DNA of 64,000 nt from Pseudomonas sp. NCCP-436 (lineage in GTDB: Bacteria > Pseudomonadota > Gammaproteobacteria > Pseudomonadales > Pseudomonadaceae), in contig NZ_BPLZ01000012.1 of the NCBI RefSeq assembly GCF_019656335.1, positions 1 to 64,000 on the forward strand. Direction: 5' to 3'. A program made the position numbers and the translations under genes. Shown here piece after piece: positions 55,330-64,000 of the stretch. Each line of letters begins with the position of its first letter. The first letter of the stretch is position 1. Under the pieces are notes generated by a model that worked only from the letters and a program-made list of their open reading frames with translations, was not told where the DNA came from and ran no database searches.

Positions 55330-56250
55330 ATGAGCAAAGTCAGTGTGCTGGTTGTGGACGATGCGACCTTTATCCGCGATCTGGTCAAAAAGGGGTTGCG
55401 CGACCATTTTCCCGGTGTGCAGATCGTTGAGGCGGTCAACGGGCGCAAGGCCCAGCAGATTCTGGCCCGAGAGAGCATAGAGTTGATCCTCTGTGACTGG
55501 GAAATGCCGGAAATATCCGGGCTGGAGCTGCTGTCCTGGTGTCGCGCGCAGGATGCTCTGAAGAGCGTTCCCTTCATCATGGTTACCAGTCGTGGAGACA
55601 AGGAGAACGTGGTGCAGGCCATCCAGGCTGGCGTCTCCGACTATATCGGCAAGCCGTTTTCCAACGAACAGCTGGTGTCCAAGGTGCGCAAGGCCCTCAG
55701 CCGCACCGGCAAGTTGCAGGAGCTGCTTGCCAGCATCTCACCGAAACTGCTTAGCAGCGGAGCGCTGGCCAATGACTCGCTGGCGGTACTGACTGGCGGC
55801 AGGGTCGAATCCGCCCAGCCGAGCGCTCCTGCGACGCCAGTCGCAGCACCGCTTCCTGCTCCGACTCCTGCGGCTTTGCGATCTCCGTCGCCGACACCGG
55901 CACGAGCACCGGCTGGCCGTGGTCAGGGCCAGCTGCGTTTGCCTTCCGGCACCATGGCCTGTGTGATCAAGGCGCTAAGTCTGAAAGAAGCACTGCTGGT
56001 GGTTAGGCGTGGCGAGGCGCTGCCGCAGGTGCTGGAAAGCGCGGTGCTTGATCTGGAGCAGGGCGAAGCCGCCGAGATCGCTCGCCTCAATGGCTATTTG
56101 CACGCTGTGGCGGCCTTTGAGCCAAGGCCCGATAGCGACTGGCTGCAACTGACCTTGCGTTTCGTCGACCGCGATCCGCAGAAGCTCGACTACCTGTCGC
56201 GGCTGATTGCCCGGGGGACGGCGCAGAAGCATTTTATTCCCGGCGCCTGA
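55330..56250 (+). CDS. Response regulator with uncharacterised C-terminal domain
   Basis: A 306-residue protein. Receiver at 1-125 (VVDDATFIRD, Asp56 in LILCDWEMPEISG, Lys in YIGKPFSNEQ), a proline- and alanine-rich linker (about 160-200), then a C-terminal domain of about 100 residues (MACVIKALSLKEALLVVRRG and onward). The end is not a known DNA-binding fold and looks like a PilZ-like or unassigned beta domain. A homologous gene follows phoU in P. aeruginosa (from memory, PA5364), so a link to phosphate signalling is likely but unproven. Confidence 0.85.
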   Translation: MSKVSVLVVDDATFIRDLVKKGLRDHFPGVQIVEAVNGRKAQQILARESIELILCDWEMPEISGLELLSWCRAQDALKSVPFIMVTSRGDKENVVQAIQAGVSDYIGKPFSNEQLVSKVRKALSRTGKLQELLASISPKLLSSGALANDSLAVLTGGRVESAQPSAPATPVAAPLPAPTPAALRSPSPTPARAPAGRGQGQLRLPSGTMACVIKALSLKEALLVVRRGEALPQVLESAVLDLEQGEAAEIARLNGYLHAVAAFEPRPDSDWLQLTLRFVDRDPQKLDYLSRLIARGTAQKHFIPGA

Positions 56251-56425
56251 GCCCGACGGGCGGCGGTGAGCCGCTTCACAGCCTGAGGTTTGCTGGCTCG
56301 CGATCGGCCGCCGGCACTGCTAGGCTTGCCTGCTGGAATATCAAAGAATCATAAGGTTCTGTTTGCTCCCTGCAGGCACTGCCGTGCCGCCTGCGCAGGG
56401 TGAATGGGCCAAGCTCCGAGTCGTT

Positions 56426-57322
56426 ATGCTAGGGCGTCTGATCTATCTCTGTGGCCTGCTGCTTATCAGCAGTCATGCGGCTGCGCTGACCATTTACAAG
56501 TACGTCGACAAGAACGGCGTGGTGACCTATAGCGATCAGGCGGCGCCAGGTGCCCAGGTGTTCGTGTTCAACGACCGCATGGTGGAACGCCTGGACGACC
56601 AGGTGAAGCTGGAGACGAAGAAGCATCAGGCCGGCGAAACCCTGCTGGTGCGAAACGATCTGTATGCGCCGGTGGAGATCGAGCTGAAGCTGGAGCAGGT
56701 GGAGAACGCCATCGGCGCGCCGGACAAGCCGATTCGCTGGGTGTTGCCGCCGCGCAGTCATATCCGCCTGGCCACCCTGGCAGCGCAGGATGCCGACAAG
56801 CCGCTGCGCTACAAGCCGAAGCTGCGCTATGCCTTGGGTGACCCGCGGCTAAAGCCGAGCATTCATCGCTATCCGCTACCTTGGCGTGGCGGCCCCTTCC
56901 GTCAGACTCAGGGCGCCAACGGCACCTACAGTCACTTCACGCCCAAGGGCCGTTACGCGGTGGACATCGCCATGCCAGAAGGCACACCCATCATTGCCGC
57001 GCGGGGCGGTGTAGTGGTCAAGACGGAAAACCGTCAGAGTGGTCGGGGAAACAACCCGGCCGGCAACTTCGTCAGGATCCTGCACGATGATGGCACCATG
57101 GGTGTCTACCTGCACCTGATGAAGGGCTCGGTGGTTGTGCGGGAGGGCCAGCGAGTGGAAACCGGCACGCTGCTGGCGCGCTCTGGCAACACCGGCAACA
57201 GTACCGGACCGCACCTGCACTTTGTGGTGCAGCGCAACGTCGGCCTGGCGGTGGAGTCGATTCCTTTCAGTTTCCGCCAGCCGGTCAACAGCCTGCCCAA
57301 CTTCGCTGTGGGCGGCGAGTAA
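56426..57322 (+). CDS. Exported M23-family peptidase with N-terminal DUF4124
   Basis: A 298-residue exported protein. Signal peptide MLGRLIYLCGLLLISSHAAA, then a DUF4124 segment (IYKYVDKNGVVTYSDQAAPG). The C-terminal LytM/M23 metallopeptidase domain (about residues 160-285) has SHFTPKGRYAVDIAMPEGTP, VYLHLMKGS and GPHLHFVVQ. The Asp and the HLH pair are present; the first histidine sits in SHF rather than directly four residues before the Asp, as in the YAVD subgroup. It probably cuts peptidoglycan cross-bridges. Located downstream of the pst-linked receiver gene. Confidence 0.85.
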   Translation: MLGRLIYLCGLLLISSHAAALTIYKYVDKNGVVTYSDQAAPGAQVFVFNDRMVERLDDQVKLETKKHQAGETLLVRNDLYAPVEIELKLEQVENAIGAPDKPIRWVLPPRSHIRLATLAAQDADKPLRYKPKLRYALGDPRLKPSIHRYPLPWRGGPFRQTQGANGTYSHFTPKGRYAVDIAMPEGTPIIAARGGVVVKTENRQSGRGNNPAGNFVRILHDDGTMGVYLHLMKGSVVVREGQRVETGTLLARSGNTGNSTGPHLHFVVQRNVGLAVESIPFSFRQPVNSLPNFAVGGE

Positions 57323-57365
57323 GCGGCAACCCGCCAGGCTCCGGAGCCAGCCTGAGCTGGGAGCT

Positions 57366-57533
57366 TTAGCTGATCTCGATCATCTCGAAGTCCGACTTGC
57401 CGACGCCGCAGTCTGGGCACAGCCAGTCTTCCGGTACATCCTCCCAGCGGGTACCGGGCGCTATGCCGTCGTCCGGCCAGCCCAGGCTTTCGTCATAGAT
57501 CAGCCCGCAGACCACGCACTGCCACTTCTTCAT
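57366..57533 (-). CDS. Rubredoxin
   Basis: A 55-residue electron carrier with the two CxxCG knuckles, [19 protein letters not shown] and [13 protein letters not shown], that hold one iron. Start at [10 protein letters not shown]; the in-frame upstream sequence to 57641 is not protein-like. Rubredoxins pass electrons to alkane hydroxylase or to detoxifying reductases. Neither partner gene is in the window. Confidence 0.95.
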   Translation of the reverse strand: MKKWQCVVCGLIYDESLGWPDDGIAPGTRWEDVPEDWLCPDCGVGKSDFEMIEIS

Positions 57534-57809
57534 ATCGACCTCAGGAAATCTCACGGTTTGGCGCGGGAAAGCTACCGTAATTGCCCGGAAGCGCCAAGCA
57601 GGTTTGAGATCGGCGCCAGTTCGTGACACGGCGCGCAGCATGGCGCGGTATCAGACACTAACATCGCGCCCTTTTTCCGCAGTACCCGGGCCTTGCGTCC
57701 AGCCTTTTTGCCTCTGCGCATTCCAATAAAAACCCCGCCCAAGGGTTTATTCCGTCACCGGTGGCGCTGCTCCCGGTGCCTTGCCTTGTTCTCGATTTGG
57801 AGTATCGAT

Positions 57810-58592
57810 GTGTTGAAAAAGTACCTGTCCCTCTTTCTACTTGCCGGCACCTTGCTGACCAGCCTGCCCGGCATGGCCCGGATAAGTGACGCCGAGGCCA
57901 TGAATATGGCCGGGCTGCAGCGTTCGCTGACCCAGCGTATGGCCAAGGATTACCTGATGCTGGGCGCCGAGGTGCGCGTGGATGTGGCCGAGCGCCAGTT
58001 GCAGGAAACCATCGAGCGTTTCCAGGCCAGCCAGCAGGCGCTTCAGGCTTACGCTCCGAACGTGGCGATCCGTGATGCGCTCAATGCAGTCGATGGCACC
58101 TGGGCAGGTTACCGCAGGCTGCTGGAGGACAAACCGCAGGCAGATCGTGCTCTGGAGGTTTTGGAAACCGGCGAGCAACTGCTGCAGCAGACTCAGGCCG
58201 TTACCGACCTGATGGCCGAGCATCACGGTGCCATGGGCGCCATGGTCAACCGAGCCGGTTGGGCACGGGTGCAGACCCAGCGGATTGCCATGCTATACAT
58301 GGCCAAGGCCTGGCGCGTGCCTGCAGCGGATCTGGATGTTGCGCTGGATCAATCGGTGCGAGACTTTGAGGGCATTCTCAAGGAGCTGGAGGCACGCGGC
58401 GCGCCCAACGAGGAAATCGCCAGCGCCCAGCGTCGCGCCCGGGCTCACTGGAGCTTCACCCTCAAGGGCATTGATCTGCATGCCTCGCAGGAGTTTGTGC
58501 CGACTATGGTTACGGTCAGCACTGATTCGCTGTTCCGCCAGCTTAACGAACTGACTCGTCTGTATGCCGGGCTGGATGCCGGCGACTCCTGA
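57810..58592 (+). CDS. Secreted protein with PilJ-type (type IV pili MCP N-terminal) domain
   Basis: A 260-residue exported protein. The start is GTG with TTGGAG seven bases upstream, giving signal peptide VLKKYLSLFLLAGTLLTSLPGMA. The mature part is helical, with the PilJ/NarX-like sensor sequence ISDAEAMNMAGLQRSLTQRMAKDYL repeated later as VNRAGWARVQTQRIAMLYM. Such domains are normally the sensor part of membrane signalling proteins; here no span, HAMP or methyl-accepting part follows. It may be a soluble periplasmic ligand-binding partner. An AT-rich imperfect stem lies upstream (about 57723-57750). Confidence 0.8.
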   Translation: MLKKYLSLFLLAGTLLTSLPGMARISDAEAMNMAGLQRSLTQRMAKDYLMLGAEVRVDVAERQLQETIERFQASQQALQAYAPNVAIRDALNAVDGTWAGYRRLLEDKPQADRALEVLETGEQLLQQTQAVTDLMAEHHGAMGAMVNRAGWARVQTQRIAMLYMAKAWRVPAADLDVALDQSVRDFEGILKELEARGAPNEEIASAQRRARAHWSFTLKGIDLHASQEFVPTMVTVSTDSLFRQLNELTRLYAGLDAGDS

Positions 58593-58641
58593 GCCGGCAG
58601 CAGCCCCGAGCGTCGTCGTGGAGACGCCCAGGGGCGGAGCT

Positions 58642-59874
58642 TCAAGCGCCGCGGTTGGCCTTGGCGGACTCGGCGTCATAGGACGCCACAGCGGTAAATA
58701 CCACGTCGGTGTGTGAGTTCAGGGCAGTTTCGAAGGAGTCCTGTACCACGCTTATGACGAAGCCGATGCTGACCACTTGCATGGCAATTTCGGCATCGAT
58801 GCCGAACAGACTGGTGGCCATCGGGATCAGCAGCAGCGAGCCACCGGCGACGCCCGACACTCCGGCAGCAGCCAGCGAGGAGACCACGCACAGAAGCAGG
58901 GCGGTGGCTAGATCCACCGGGATACCCAGCGTGTGAGTGGTTGCCAGCGCCATTACCGAGATGGTCACCGCCGCGCCGGCCATGTTGATGGTGGCACCCA
59001 GCGGAATGGTGATCGAATAGGTCTCGCGGTCGAGCCTGAGCTTCTCGCACAGCCGCAGGTTGACCGGGATATTGGCCGCCGAGCTGCGGGTGAAGAAGGC
59101 AGTGATCGCACTCTCCCGGAGGATGGTCAGTAGCAGCGGGTACGGATTACGGCGCAACTTCAGGTACATCAACAGCGGGTTGATCAGCAGGGCCATGATC
59201 AGCATGCAGCCGACCATCACCGCCAGCAGGTGGGCATAGCTGGCCAGGGCGCCGAAGCCGGCATCGGCCAGGGTATTGGCCACCAGGCCGAAGATGCCGA
59301 ACGGCGCCAGGTTGATGACGAACTGCACCGCACGGGTCAGGGCATCGGACAGGTCGCTGAGCAGGGTTCGGGTCGATGGCGCGGCATGCCGCAGGAATAC
59401 GCCGAGTAGCACGGCCCAGGCGAGGATGGCAATGAAGTTCGCGCTGCTTAGCGCCTGTACCGGACCGACGAAGATGCTTACCAGCAGGTTGTGCAGTACT
59501 TCCAGGATGCTGCCGGGTGGATTGCCTTCGGCCTTGCTCACATCCAGTGCCAGGGTAGTGGGGAACAGGAAGCTGGCGCAAACCGCCAGAGCAGCGGCGC
59601 AGAAAGTGCTGATCAGATACATCATCAGCACCGGGCGAACATGGGTTGGCTGGCTGCCTTGGCGCGAGGCCAGCGAGGCGGTTACCAGTACCAGTACCAG
59701 AACTGGTGCCACCGCCTTCAGGGCAAGAATGAACAGTTCGCCGAGCAGCCCCACCTTGAGGGCGATGGCTGGGGCTATCCAGGCCAGCAGGATGCCGAGC
59801 ACCAGGCCGATGAAGATACGTAGCACCAGGCTGATACTGGTGTAGCGTTCGAGAAGCAGTTTGAAGACGTTCAT
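58642..59874 (-). CDS. sstT: Serine/threonine sodium symporter SstT
   Basis: A 410-residue inner-membrane protein of the dicarboxylate/amino acid:cation symporter family, importing serine and threonine with sodium. Family signatures: [19 protein letters not shown] (serine-rich loop), [23 protein letters not shown], and [21 protein letters not shown]. The ATG starting [18 protein letters not shown] is the family start; sequence upstream to 59967 is not part of it. It lies beside a serine dehydratase gene, consistent with serine use as carbon source. Confidence 0.93.
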   Translation of the reverse strand: MNVFKLLLERYTSISLVLRIFIGLVLGILLAWIAPAIALKVGLLGELFILALKAVAPVLVLVLVTASLASRQGSQPTHVRPVLMMYLISTFCAAALAVCASFLFPTTLALDVSKAEGNPPGSILEVLHNLLVSIFVGPVQALSSANFIAILAWAVLLGVFLRHAAPSTRTLLSDLSDALTRAVQFVINLAPFGIFGLVANTLADAGFGALASYAHLLAVMVGCMLIMALLINPLLMYLKLRRNPYPLLLTILRESAITAFFTRSSAANIPVNLRLCEKLRLDRETYSITIPLGATINMAGAAVTISVMALATTHTLGIPVDLATALLLCVVSSLAAAGVSGVAGGSLLLIPMATSLFGIDAEIAMQVVSIGFVISVVQDSFETALNSHTDVVFTAVASYDAESAKANRGA

Positions 59875-60064
59875 GTGAGCTTGGGCTTTTCCGTATTGCG
59901 TGTCGTATGCAGCGCCAAAGCGCATCCACTGCGACGCAGATGAGCGTGCAGGGGCGAATGGCGGCAAGAAGGCGTGATTATAGGAGTGGGAGAGAAAAGC
60001 GCAGGGTATTACGTCGGTTCGATGAGCATGGTAGGGTCTCGCTTATTGTTGTTGTGCAGCCGGC

Positions 60065-60083
60065 TCCGGCGCGGCGCGCCGGA
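60065..60083 (-). terminator. Hairpin downstream of the serine dehydratase gene
   Basis: TCCGGCGC / GCGCCGGA arms (8 bp) with a three-base loop, about 28 bases after the stop on the minus strand. No T-run, so weak as an intrinsic terminator. Confidence 0.35.
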
Positions 60084-60110
60084 TGACCGGGGAAATCGGA
60101 ATGTGCCGCT

Positions 60111-61499
60111 TCAGCACTCGATGATGTTCACCGCCAGACCGCCACGAGCGGTTTCCTTGTATTTGGTAAGCATGTCGGCACCTGTCTCGCGCATGGTCTT
60201 GATCACCTTGTCCAGGCTCACGTAGTGCGAGCCGTCGCCGTACAGGGCCATGCGCGCGGCGTTGATGGCCTTGACCGAGGCAATGGCGTTGCGCTCGATG
60301 CAGGGGATTTGCACCAGGCCGCCGACCGGGTCGCAAGTCAGTCCCAGATGGTGCTCCATGCCGATTTCGGCAGCGTTCTCGACCTGTTCCGGGGTGCCGC
60401 CCAGTACCGCGCACAGTGCGCCGGCGGCCATCGAACAGGCCACGCCAACTTCACCCTGGCAGCCCACCTCTGCACCGCTGATAGAGGCGTTTTCCTTGTA
60501 CAGAATGCCGATGGCGCCTGCAGTCAGCAGGAAGTCGATGATGCCGCGCTCGCTGGCGCCGGAGATGGCGTTGGCATAGTAGTGCAGCACTGCCGGGATG
60601 ATGCCTGCGGCGCCGTTGGTTGGTGCGGTTACTACACGACCGCCAGCGGCGTTTTCTTCGTTCACCGCCAGGGCCCAGAGATTGACCCAGTCGAGCATGC
60701 GCAGCGGGTCTTCCATGTGGCTGCGCTGGAAGCCGCCCAGCTTGCGTGCCAGTATCGCGGCCCGGCGGCGCACCTTGAAGCCGCCCGGCAGGATTCCTTC
60801 GGTGCGGCAGCCGCGTTCGACGCAGGCCTGCATTACCTTCCAGATCTCCAGCAGACCGGCATCGGTTTCTTCATCGCTGCGCCAGTGGCGTTCGTTACGG
60901 CGCATGATCTCGGCAATGCCGATTCCGTGCTCGCGGCTCAGGCGCAGCAGGTCGGCGCCGGTACGAAACGGCAGTGGCAGAGTGGTGGCGTCGGGGGCGA
61001 TGACTTTGTGCTTGCTGCCATCGGCCAGGATTGCCTCGCTGACTACGAAACCGCCGCCCACCGAGTAGTAGGTGGCCTCGTGCAGTTGCAGGCCGGCGGC
61101 GTCATAGGCGGCGAAGCGCATGCCGTTGGCGTGCAGCGGTAGGGCCTTGCGGAACATCTTCAGATCGGTCTTTTCGTCGAAGCTGATGGCATGCTTGCCG
61201 TCAAGGACGATGCGCTTGTCGCGACGAATTGCTTCGATATAGCCCGCTACCCGATCCACGTCGACGGTATCCGGCTCATGGCCGCTGAGACCGAGCAGCA
61301 CTGCCTTGTCGCTGCCGTGACCCTTGCCGGTGGCTCCCAGCGAGCCATACAGCTCAGCGGCAACACGGGTCACCTTCGGCATGTAGCCGTGGTTCTCCAG
61401 GGCATGAGTGAACAGGGCTGCGGCACGCATGGGGCCGACGGTGTGGGAGCTGGAGGGGCCAATGCCTACTTTGAAAAGGTCGAATACGCTGATCGCCAT
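60111..61499 (-). CDS. sdaA: L-serine ammonia-lyase (iron-sulfur type, single chain)
   Basis: A 462-residue enzyme converting L-serine to pyruvate and ammonia. The N-terminal domain ([21 protein letters not shown]) and catalytic domain are joined in one chain. The [4Fe-4S] cluster cysteines are in [14 protein letters not shown] and [20 protein letters not shown]. aeruginosa has two such genes (sdaA, sdaB) and I cannot tell which this is. It lies next to sstT and is divergent from a LysR gene, its likely regulator. Confidence 0.93.
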   Translation of the reverse strand: MAISVFDLFKVGIGPSSSHTVGPMRAAALFTHALENHGYMPKVTRVAAELYGSLGATGKGHGSDKAVLLGLSGHEPDTVDVDRVAGYIEAIRRDKRIVLDGKHAISFDEKTDLKMFRKALPLHANGMRFAAYDAAGLQLHEATYYSVGGGFVVSEAILADGSKHKVIAPDATTLPLPFRTGADLLRLSREHGIGIAEIMRRNERHWRSDEETDAGLLEIWKVMQACVERGCRTEGILPGGFKVRRRAAILARKLGGFQRSHMEDPLRMLDWVNLWALAVNEENAAGGRVVTAPTNGAAGIIPAVLHYYANAISGASERGIIDFLLTAGAIGILYKENASISGAEVGCQGEVGVACSMAAGALCAVLGGTPEQVENAAEIGMEHHLGLTCDPVGGLVQIPCIERNAIASVKAINAARMALYGDGSHYVSLDKVIKTMRETGADMLTKYKETARGGLAVNIIEC

Positions 61500-61680
61500 G
61501 GCAAGTGTTCTTTCTTATGGGGCGCCTGCGCAGCACGGGGCGGCAGGGCCGTTTTGTGGATGAACCATGTGCCCGGTCACGCACATGTGGATAACCCTAT
61601 CTAAGAACGGCTTTATCATTATGTATACTGATTTATTTTTAATGTATTAATTAGCAATTCTTACCTATTGAAATCCGCTC

Positions 61681-62601
61681 ATGGACATAACCCGTCTGCG
61701 TACCCTGAGAGAGCTGGCCCGTTGCGGCACTATGGCGGCCACTGCCGAGTCCTTGCACCTCACACCGTCCGCGGTTTCACAGCAAATCGCCCAGCTCGAG
61801 CGCGAGGCCGAGGTGGCGCTGATCGAGCGACGCGGGCGCGGTGTCGTTCTGACCCCGGCGGGTGAGCGTCTGGCGGGGCATGTGGAGCGGATCATGGTGG
61901 TGCTTGACGAGGCGCGCTCCGAACTGGCGCAGATGCGCAGCGAAATTGCCGGAGAGTTGCGGGTAGCCGCCTTTCCTTCCATCGCCGTGGCCGTGGTGGC
62001 CGAGACCGTGCGTGCCCTGCGCAGTGCCTATCCGAAGCTGGAAGTGGTAGTGGTGGAGCTGGAGCCGCAGGAAAGCCTCAGCGCTTTGGGCGGCTGGCAG
62101 ATTGATGTGGCGGTGATCGATGATCTGGCCGTTGAGCCTGACGAAAAGCACGAGCACTACGGGTTGATCCCGCTGACTCAGGATCTGCTGCATGTATTGC
62201 TGCCTGCTGATCATCCACTGGCCAGTCGCGAGGGACTGTCCATAGCGGATCTGCGCGACGAAGCCTGGGCGCTGGATTCGACCAGTAGCTCTTTTGGTGA
62301 ATTCATCACCAATCTGTGCCGCCGCTCAGGCTATGCGCCGCGCATCAATGCTCATTGCACCGGCTTCGAGATGGTCGCCGCAATGGTCGCATCCGGTAAC
62401 TCCATATCCGTGGTATCGGGCCTGCGCCTGGTTCACCCGTTGCACGGGGTCATGGCCGTGCCGCTACTGCCAGGTATTCGTCGTGGGGTATTCCTTGCCT
62501 ATCGCAAAGGGGAGCGCGATCACCCGGCGGTCAACGTCTTTATCGACGAGGCCGTATATACGGCAGACAAGGTGCTGAGCCAGTACCAACTGGCGCGCTA
62601 G
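61681..62601 (+). CDS. LysR-family transcriptional regulator
   Basis: A 306-residue regulator with N-terminal helix-turn-helix (MDITRLRTLRELARCGTMAA, then LHLTPSAVSQQIAQLEREAE) and effector domain (FPSIAVAVVAETVRALRSAYP and onward). It is divergent from the serine dehydratase gene across 181 bases that are AT-rich near the start (about 61610-61670), where T-N11-A type sites could lie. Control of serine use is inferred from position only. Confidence 0.9.
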   Translation: MDITRLRTLRELARCGTMAATAESLHLTPSAVSQQIAQLEREAEVALIERRGRGVVLTPAGERLAGHVERIMVVLDEARSELAQMRSEIAGELRVAAFPSIAVAVVAETVRALRSAYPKLEVVVVELEPQESLSALGGWQIDVAVIDDLAVEPDEKHEHYGLIPLTQDLLHVLLPADHPLASREGLSIADLRDEAWALDSTSSSFGEFITNLCRRSGYAPRINAHCTGFEMVAAMVASGNSISVVSGLRLVHPLHGVMAVPLLPGIRRGVFLAYRKGERDHPAVNVFIDEAVYTADKVLSQYQLAR

Positions 62602-62628
62602 GCTTTGTACGGGGGCGTCCAGAGTATG

Positions 62629-63531
62629 TCAGTCGTCCAGAGGTTCGCTGGAAATGCGCAGGCTTAGCTGGTGTCGTTGTCCCGGTAGTAGGCTGACGAT
62701 GTCATCCCACAGATTGCCGGTTTCGATGCACAGCATCTCTTTCCAGGCCGAGTCCGGGAACTGCGAGAGGCGACGGGCCTTGTCTGTCCATGGATTCCAT
62801 AGCACGGCTGACGCCGAGCCGCGGCTTTCCAGCAGGATGCGCCGGTTCCAGGCAGGGTCGTTGATGACAAGGCGGGCCGGGACATTGAGGTAGAGGCGGT
62901 CGGTTTCGCCTTCGATCAGTGGTTCGCCCTCCTGCAATAGGATCTGCCAGTCCTGCAGAGTATCGATGTAGCGACAGCCGTCGAATCCTTCGATACGTAC
63001 TGTGTGCACATCGCTGACGGCAAAGTAGCTGTGCAGGGCCTGGCTGAAAGTCAGTGGTGACTGCCCCAGGTTGTGGGTTTCCAGATGCAGTTGCAGTTGC
63101 TCGGTCAGCTCCAGCGTCAGGCTCAGGCTGGCCTCGCCGTCCCAGTGCGGCAGGGGATGGCGGATTGTGTCGTAGGTCAGCCTGAGGCTGACGCCGCCCG
63201 CCTGCTGCTGGATGTCCTGCAGTTCCCAGGGCAGTGTGCGCAACAGGCCGTGGGCCGGGGCTTCGTCCGCCCGGTAGTGCGCCTGCACCGCCTGCGGATT
63301 GCGCCGCAGGTCGCCGAACCAGGGCCAGCACACCGGCACACCACCGCGCACGCTTTGCCCGGTTCGATAAGCCGCGTCCGGGCTCAGCCAGATCAGCGGT
63401 GGCTGCTCGGCCTGTCGGTAACCGAGTATCTGCGCGCCCTGCTGCGTCACCAGCAGTTCGCTGCCAGCAGCACGAATTCGCCAGCAGATCAGTTGATCCA
63501 GTTCCACGCGTTCGACTTGGGCAGCGCTCAT
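62629..63531 (-). CDS. D-hexose-6-phosphate mutarotase (YeaD family)
   Basis: A 300-residue aldose-1-epimerase-like enzyme that interconverts the anomers of hexose 6-phosphates. Motifs: GGVPVCWPWFGDLR, APAHGLLRTLPWEL (catalytic His) and FSQALHSYFAVSDVHTVRIEG, plus a Glu in the C-terminal strand [22 protein letters not shown] precedes the ATG. Family size about 290-300. Confidence 0.9.
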   Translation of the reverse strand: MSAAQVERVELDQLICWRIRAAGSELLVTQQGAQILGYRQAEQPPLIWLSPDAAYRTGQSVRGGVPVCWPWFGDLRRNPQAVQAHYRADEAPAHGLLRTLPWELQDIQQQAGGVSLRLTYDTIRHPLPHWDGEASLSLTLELTEQLQLHLETHNLGQSPLTFSQALHSYFAVSDVHTVRIEGFDGCRYIDTLQDWQILLQEGEPLIEGETDRLYLNVPARLVINDPAWNRRILLESRGSASAVLWNPWTDKARRLSQFPDSAWKEMLCIETGNLWDDIVSLLPGQRHQLSLRISSEPLDD

Positions 63532-63581
63532 TACGACCTCTCCTTGAGATGGATGATGCATAGTGTGACAACGCAAAAAGC

Positions 63582-63610
63582 AAAACGCCCGTCACGAGGA
63601 CGGGCGTTTT
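63582..63610. terminator. Rho-independent terminator upstream of the mutarotase gene
   Basis: A perfect 12-bp stem AAAACGCCCGTC / GACGGGCGTTTT with a five-base loop. It ends the TRAP permease transcript read from the right; the T-run falls within the arms on both strands. Confidence 0.88.
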
Positions 63611-63630
63611 CCAAACCGCACCAGTGACGC

Positions 63631-64000
63631 TTATTTGCCGTAAATCTGCTCCGGCAGCCAGGTGATGATGCCCGGGAACAGGTAGGCGATCACCAGCATC
63701 AGCAACTGGATACCGATGAAGGGCATCACACCGCGATACATGGTGCCGGTAGTCACCGAACGTGGCGTGACGCCACGCAGGTAGAACAGCGAGAAGCCCA
63801 GCGGCGGTGTGAGGAACGACGTCTGCAGGTTCAGCGCGATCATCACACCCAGCCAGATCGGGTCGAGCCCCATGGCCAGCAGTACCGGCCCGACAATCGG
63901 CACCACCACGAAAATGATTTCGATGAAGTCGAGGATGAAGCCGAGCAGGAAGATCACCAGCATCACCAGGAAGAAAGCACCCAGCACGCCGCCCGGCAGC
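63631..64000 (-). CDS. TRAP transporter large permease (DctM type), C-terminal part
   Basis: The last 123 or so residues of a TRAP large permease; the gene runs out of the window on the right. The visible sequence has the family end: GFILDFIEIIFVVVPIVGP, DPIWLGVMIALNLQTSFLTPPLGFSLFYLRGV, MYRGVMPFIGIQLLMLVIAY and LFPGIITWLPEQI. TRAP systems import organic acids using an ion gradient and a binding protein. The TSFLTPPLGFSLFYLRG form is common in the mannitol/chloroaromatic or dicarboxylate TRAP group. Substrate unknown. Confidence 0.9.
   Translation of the reverse strand, partial: LPGGVLGAFFLVMLVIFLLGFILDFIEIIFVVVPIVGPVLLAMGLDPIWLGVMIALNLQTSFLTPPLGFSLFYLRGVTPRSVTTGTMYRGVMPFIGIQLLMLVIAYLFPGIITWLPEQIYGK

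Overview
The window is about 62-64% GC, densely coded, and reads as a Pseudomonas (Pseudomonadaceae) chromosome. Support comes from the spu polyamine operon, the amgRS (ompR/envZ)-rimK-hsp15-hslO-pckA order, the algB-kinB pair, and a pstSCAB-phoU operon with very long PstC and PstA. From memory, the stretch from about 7 to 37 kb follows the order of P. aeruginosa PAO1 around PA5209-PA5179. The flanking blocks (spu, algB/kinB, pst) lie elsewhere in PAO1, so the window is a mosaic relative to that genome. I see no tRNA, rRNA, CRISPR array, insertion sequence or prophage.

Layout. 0-7 kb: end of a polyamine aminotransferase, three tandem polyamine-binding proteins, then the ATPase and two permeases of their ABC importer. 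7-10.6 kb: CYTH/CHAD protein, then a DUF47 partner and a Pit phosphate transporter. 10.6-18 kb: argE, argA, a small Rmf/CrpP-like protein, gshA, a hotdog thioesterase and tex. 18-26 kb: ompR/envZ (amgRS), rimK and a RimB-like protease, hsp15, a PAP2 phosphatase, hslO and pckA. 26-29.5 kb: an MCE lipid-transport operon. 29.7-33 kb: small conserved genes and DUF2157/DUF4824 membrane proteins. 33-37.2 kb: an FdhF/YdeP oxidoreductase with fdhD and a LysR regulator.

37.4-44 kb is a signalling island: a lone receiver protein divergent from a four-gene operon (CHASE3-GAF hybrid kinase with three receivers, CheR, receiver-less CheB, receiver-kinase). 44.2-48 kb holds two small unknown genes convergent with kinB-algB. 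48.3-56.3 kb is the Pho-controlled pstS-pstC-pstA-pstB-phoU operon and a receiver protein. 56.4-64 kb carries an M23 peptidase, rubredoxin, a PilJ-domain secreted protein, sstT, a serine dehydratase with a divergent LysR, a mutarotase and the end of a TRAP permease.

The most interesting signal is non-coding. The small secreted-protein gene at 44233 is preceded by a complete sigma-54 control region: two TGCAA-N-TTGCA dyads 32 bp apart, a consensus IHF site, and a -24/-12 promoter. A third copy of the dyad lies 49 bp upstream of algB, which encodes an NtrC-family activator. This suggests a local KinB-AlgB output that I do not recognise as described. Other points of interest are the third polyamine-binding protein, the CheR/CheB-kinase island, the enlarged Pst permeases, and the structured intergenic elements of the spu and pst operons.
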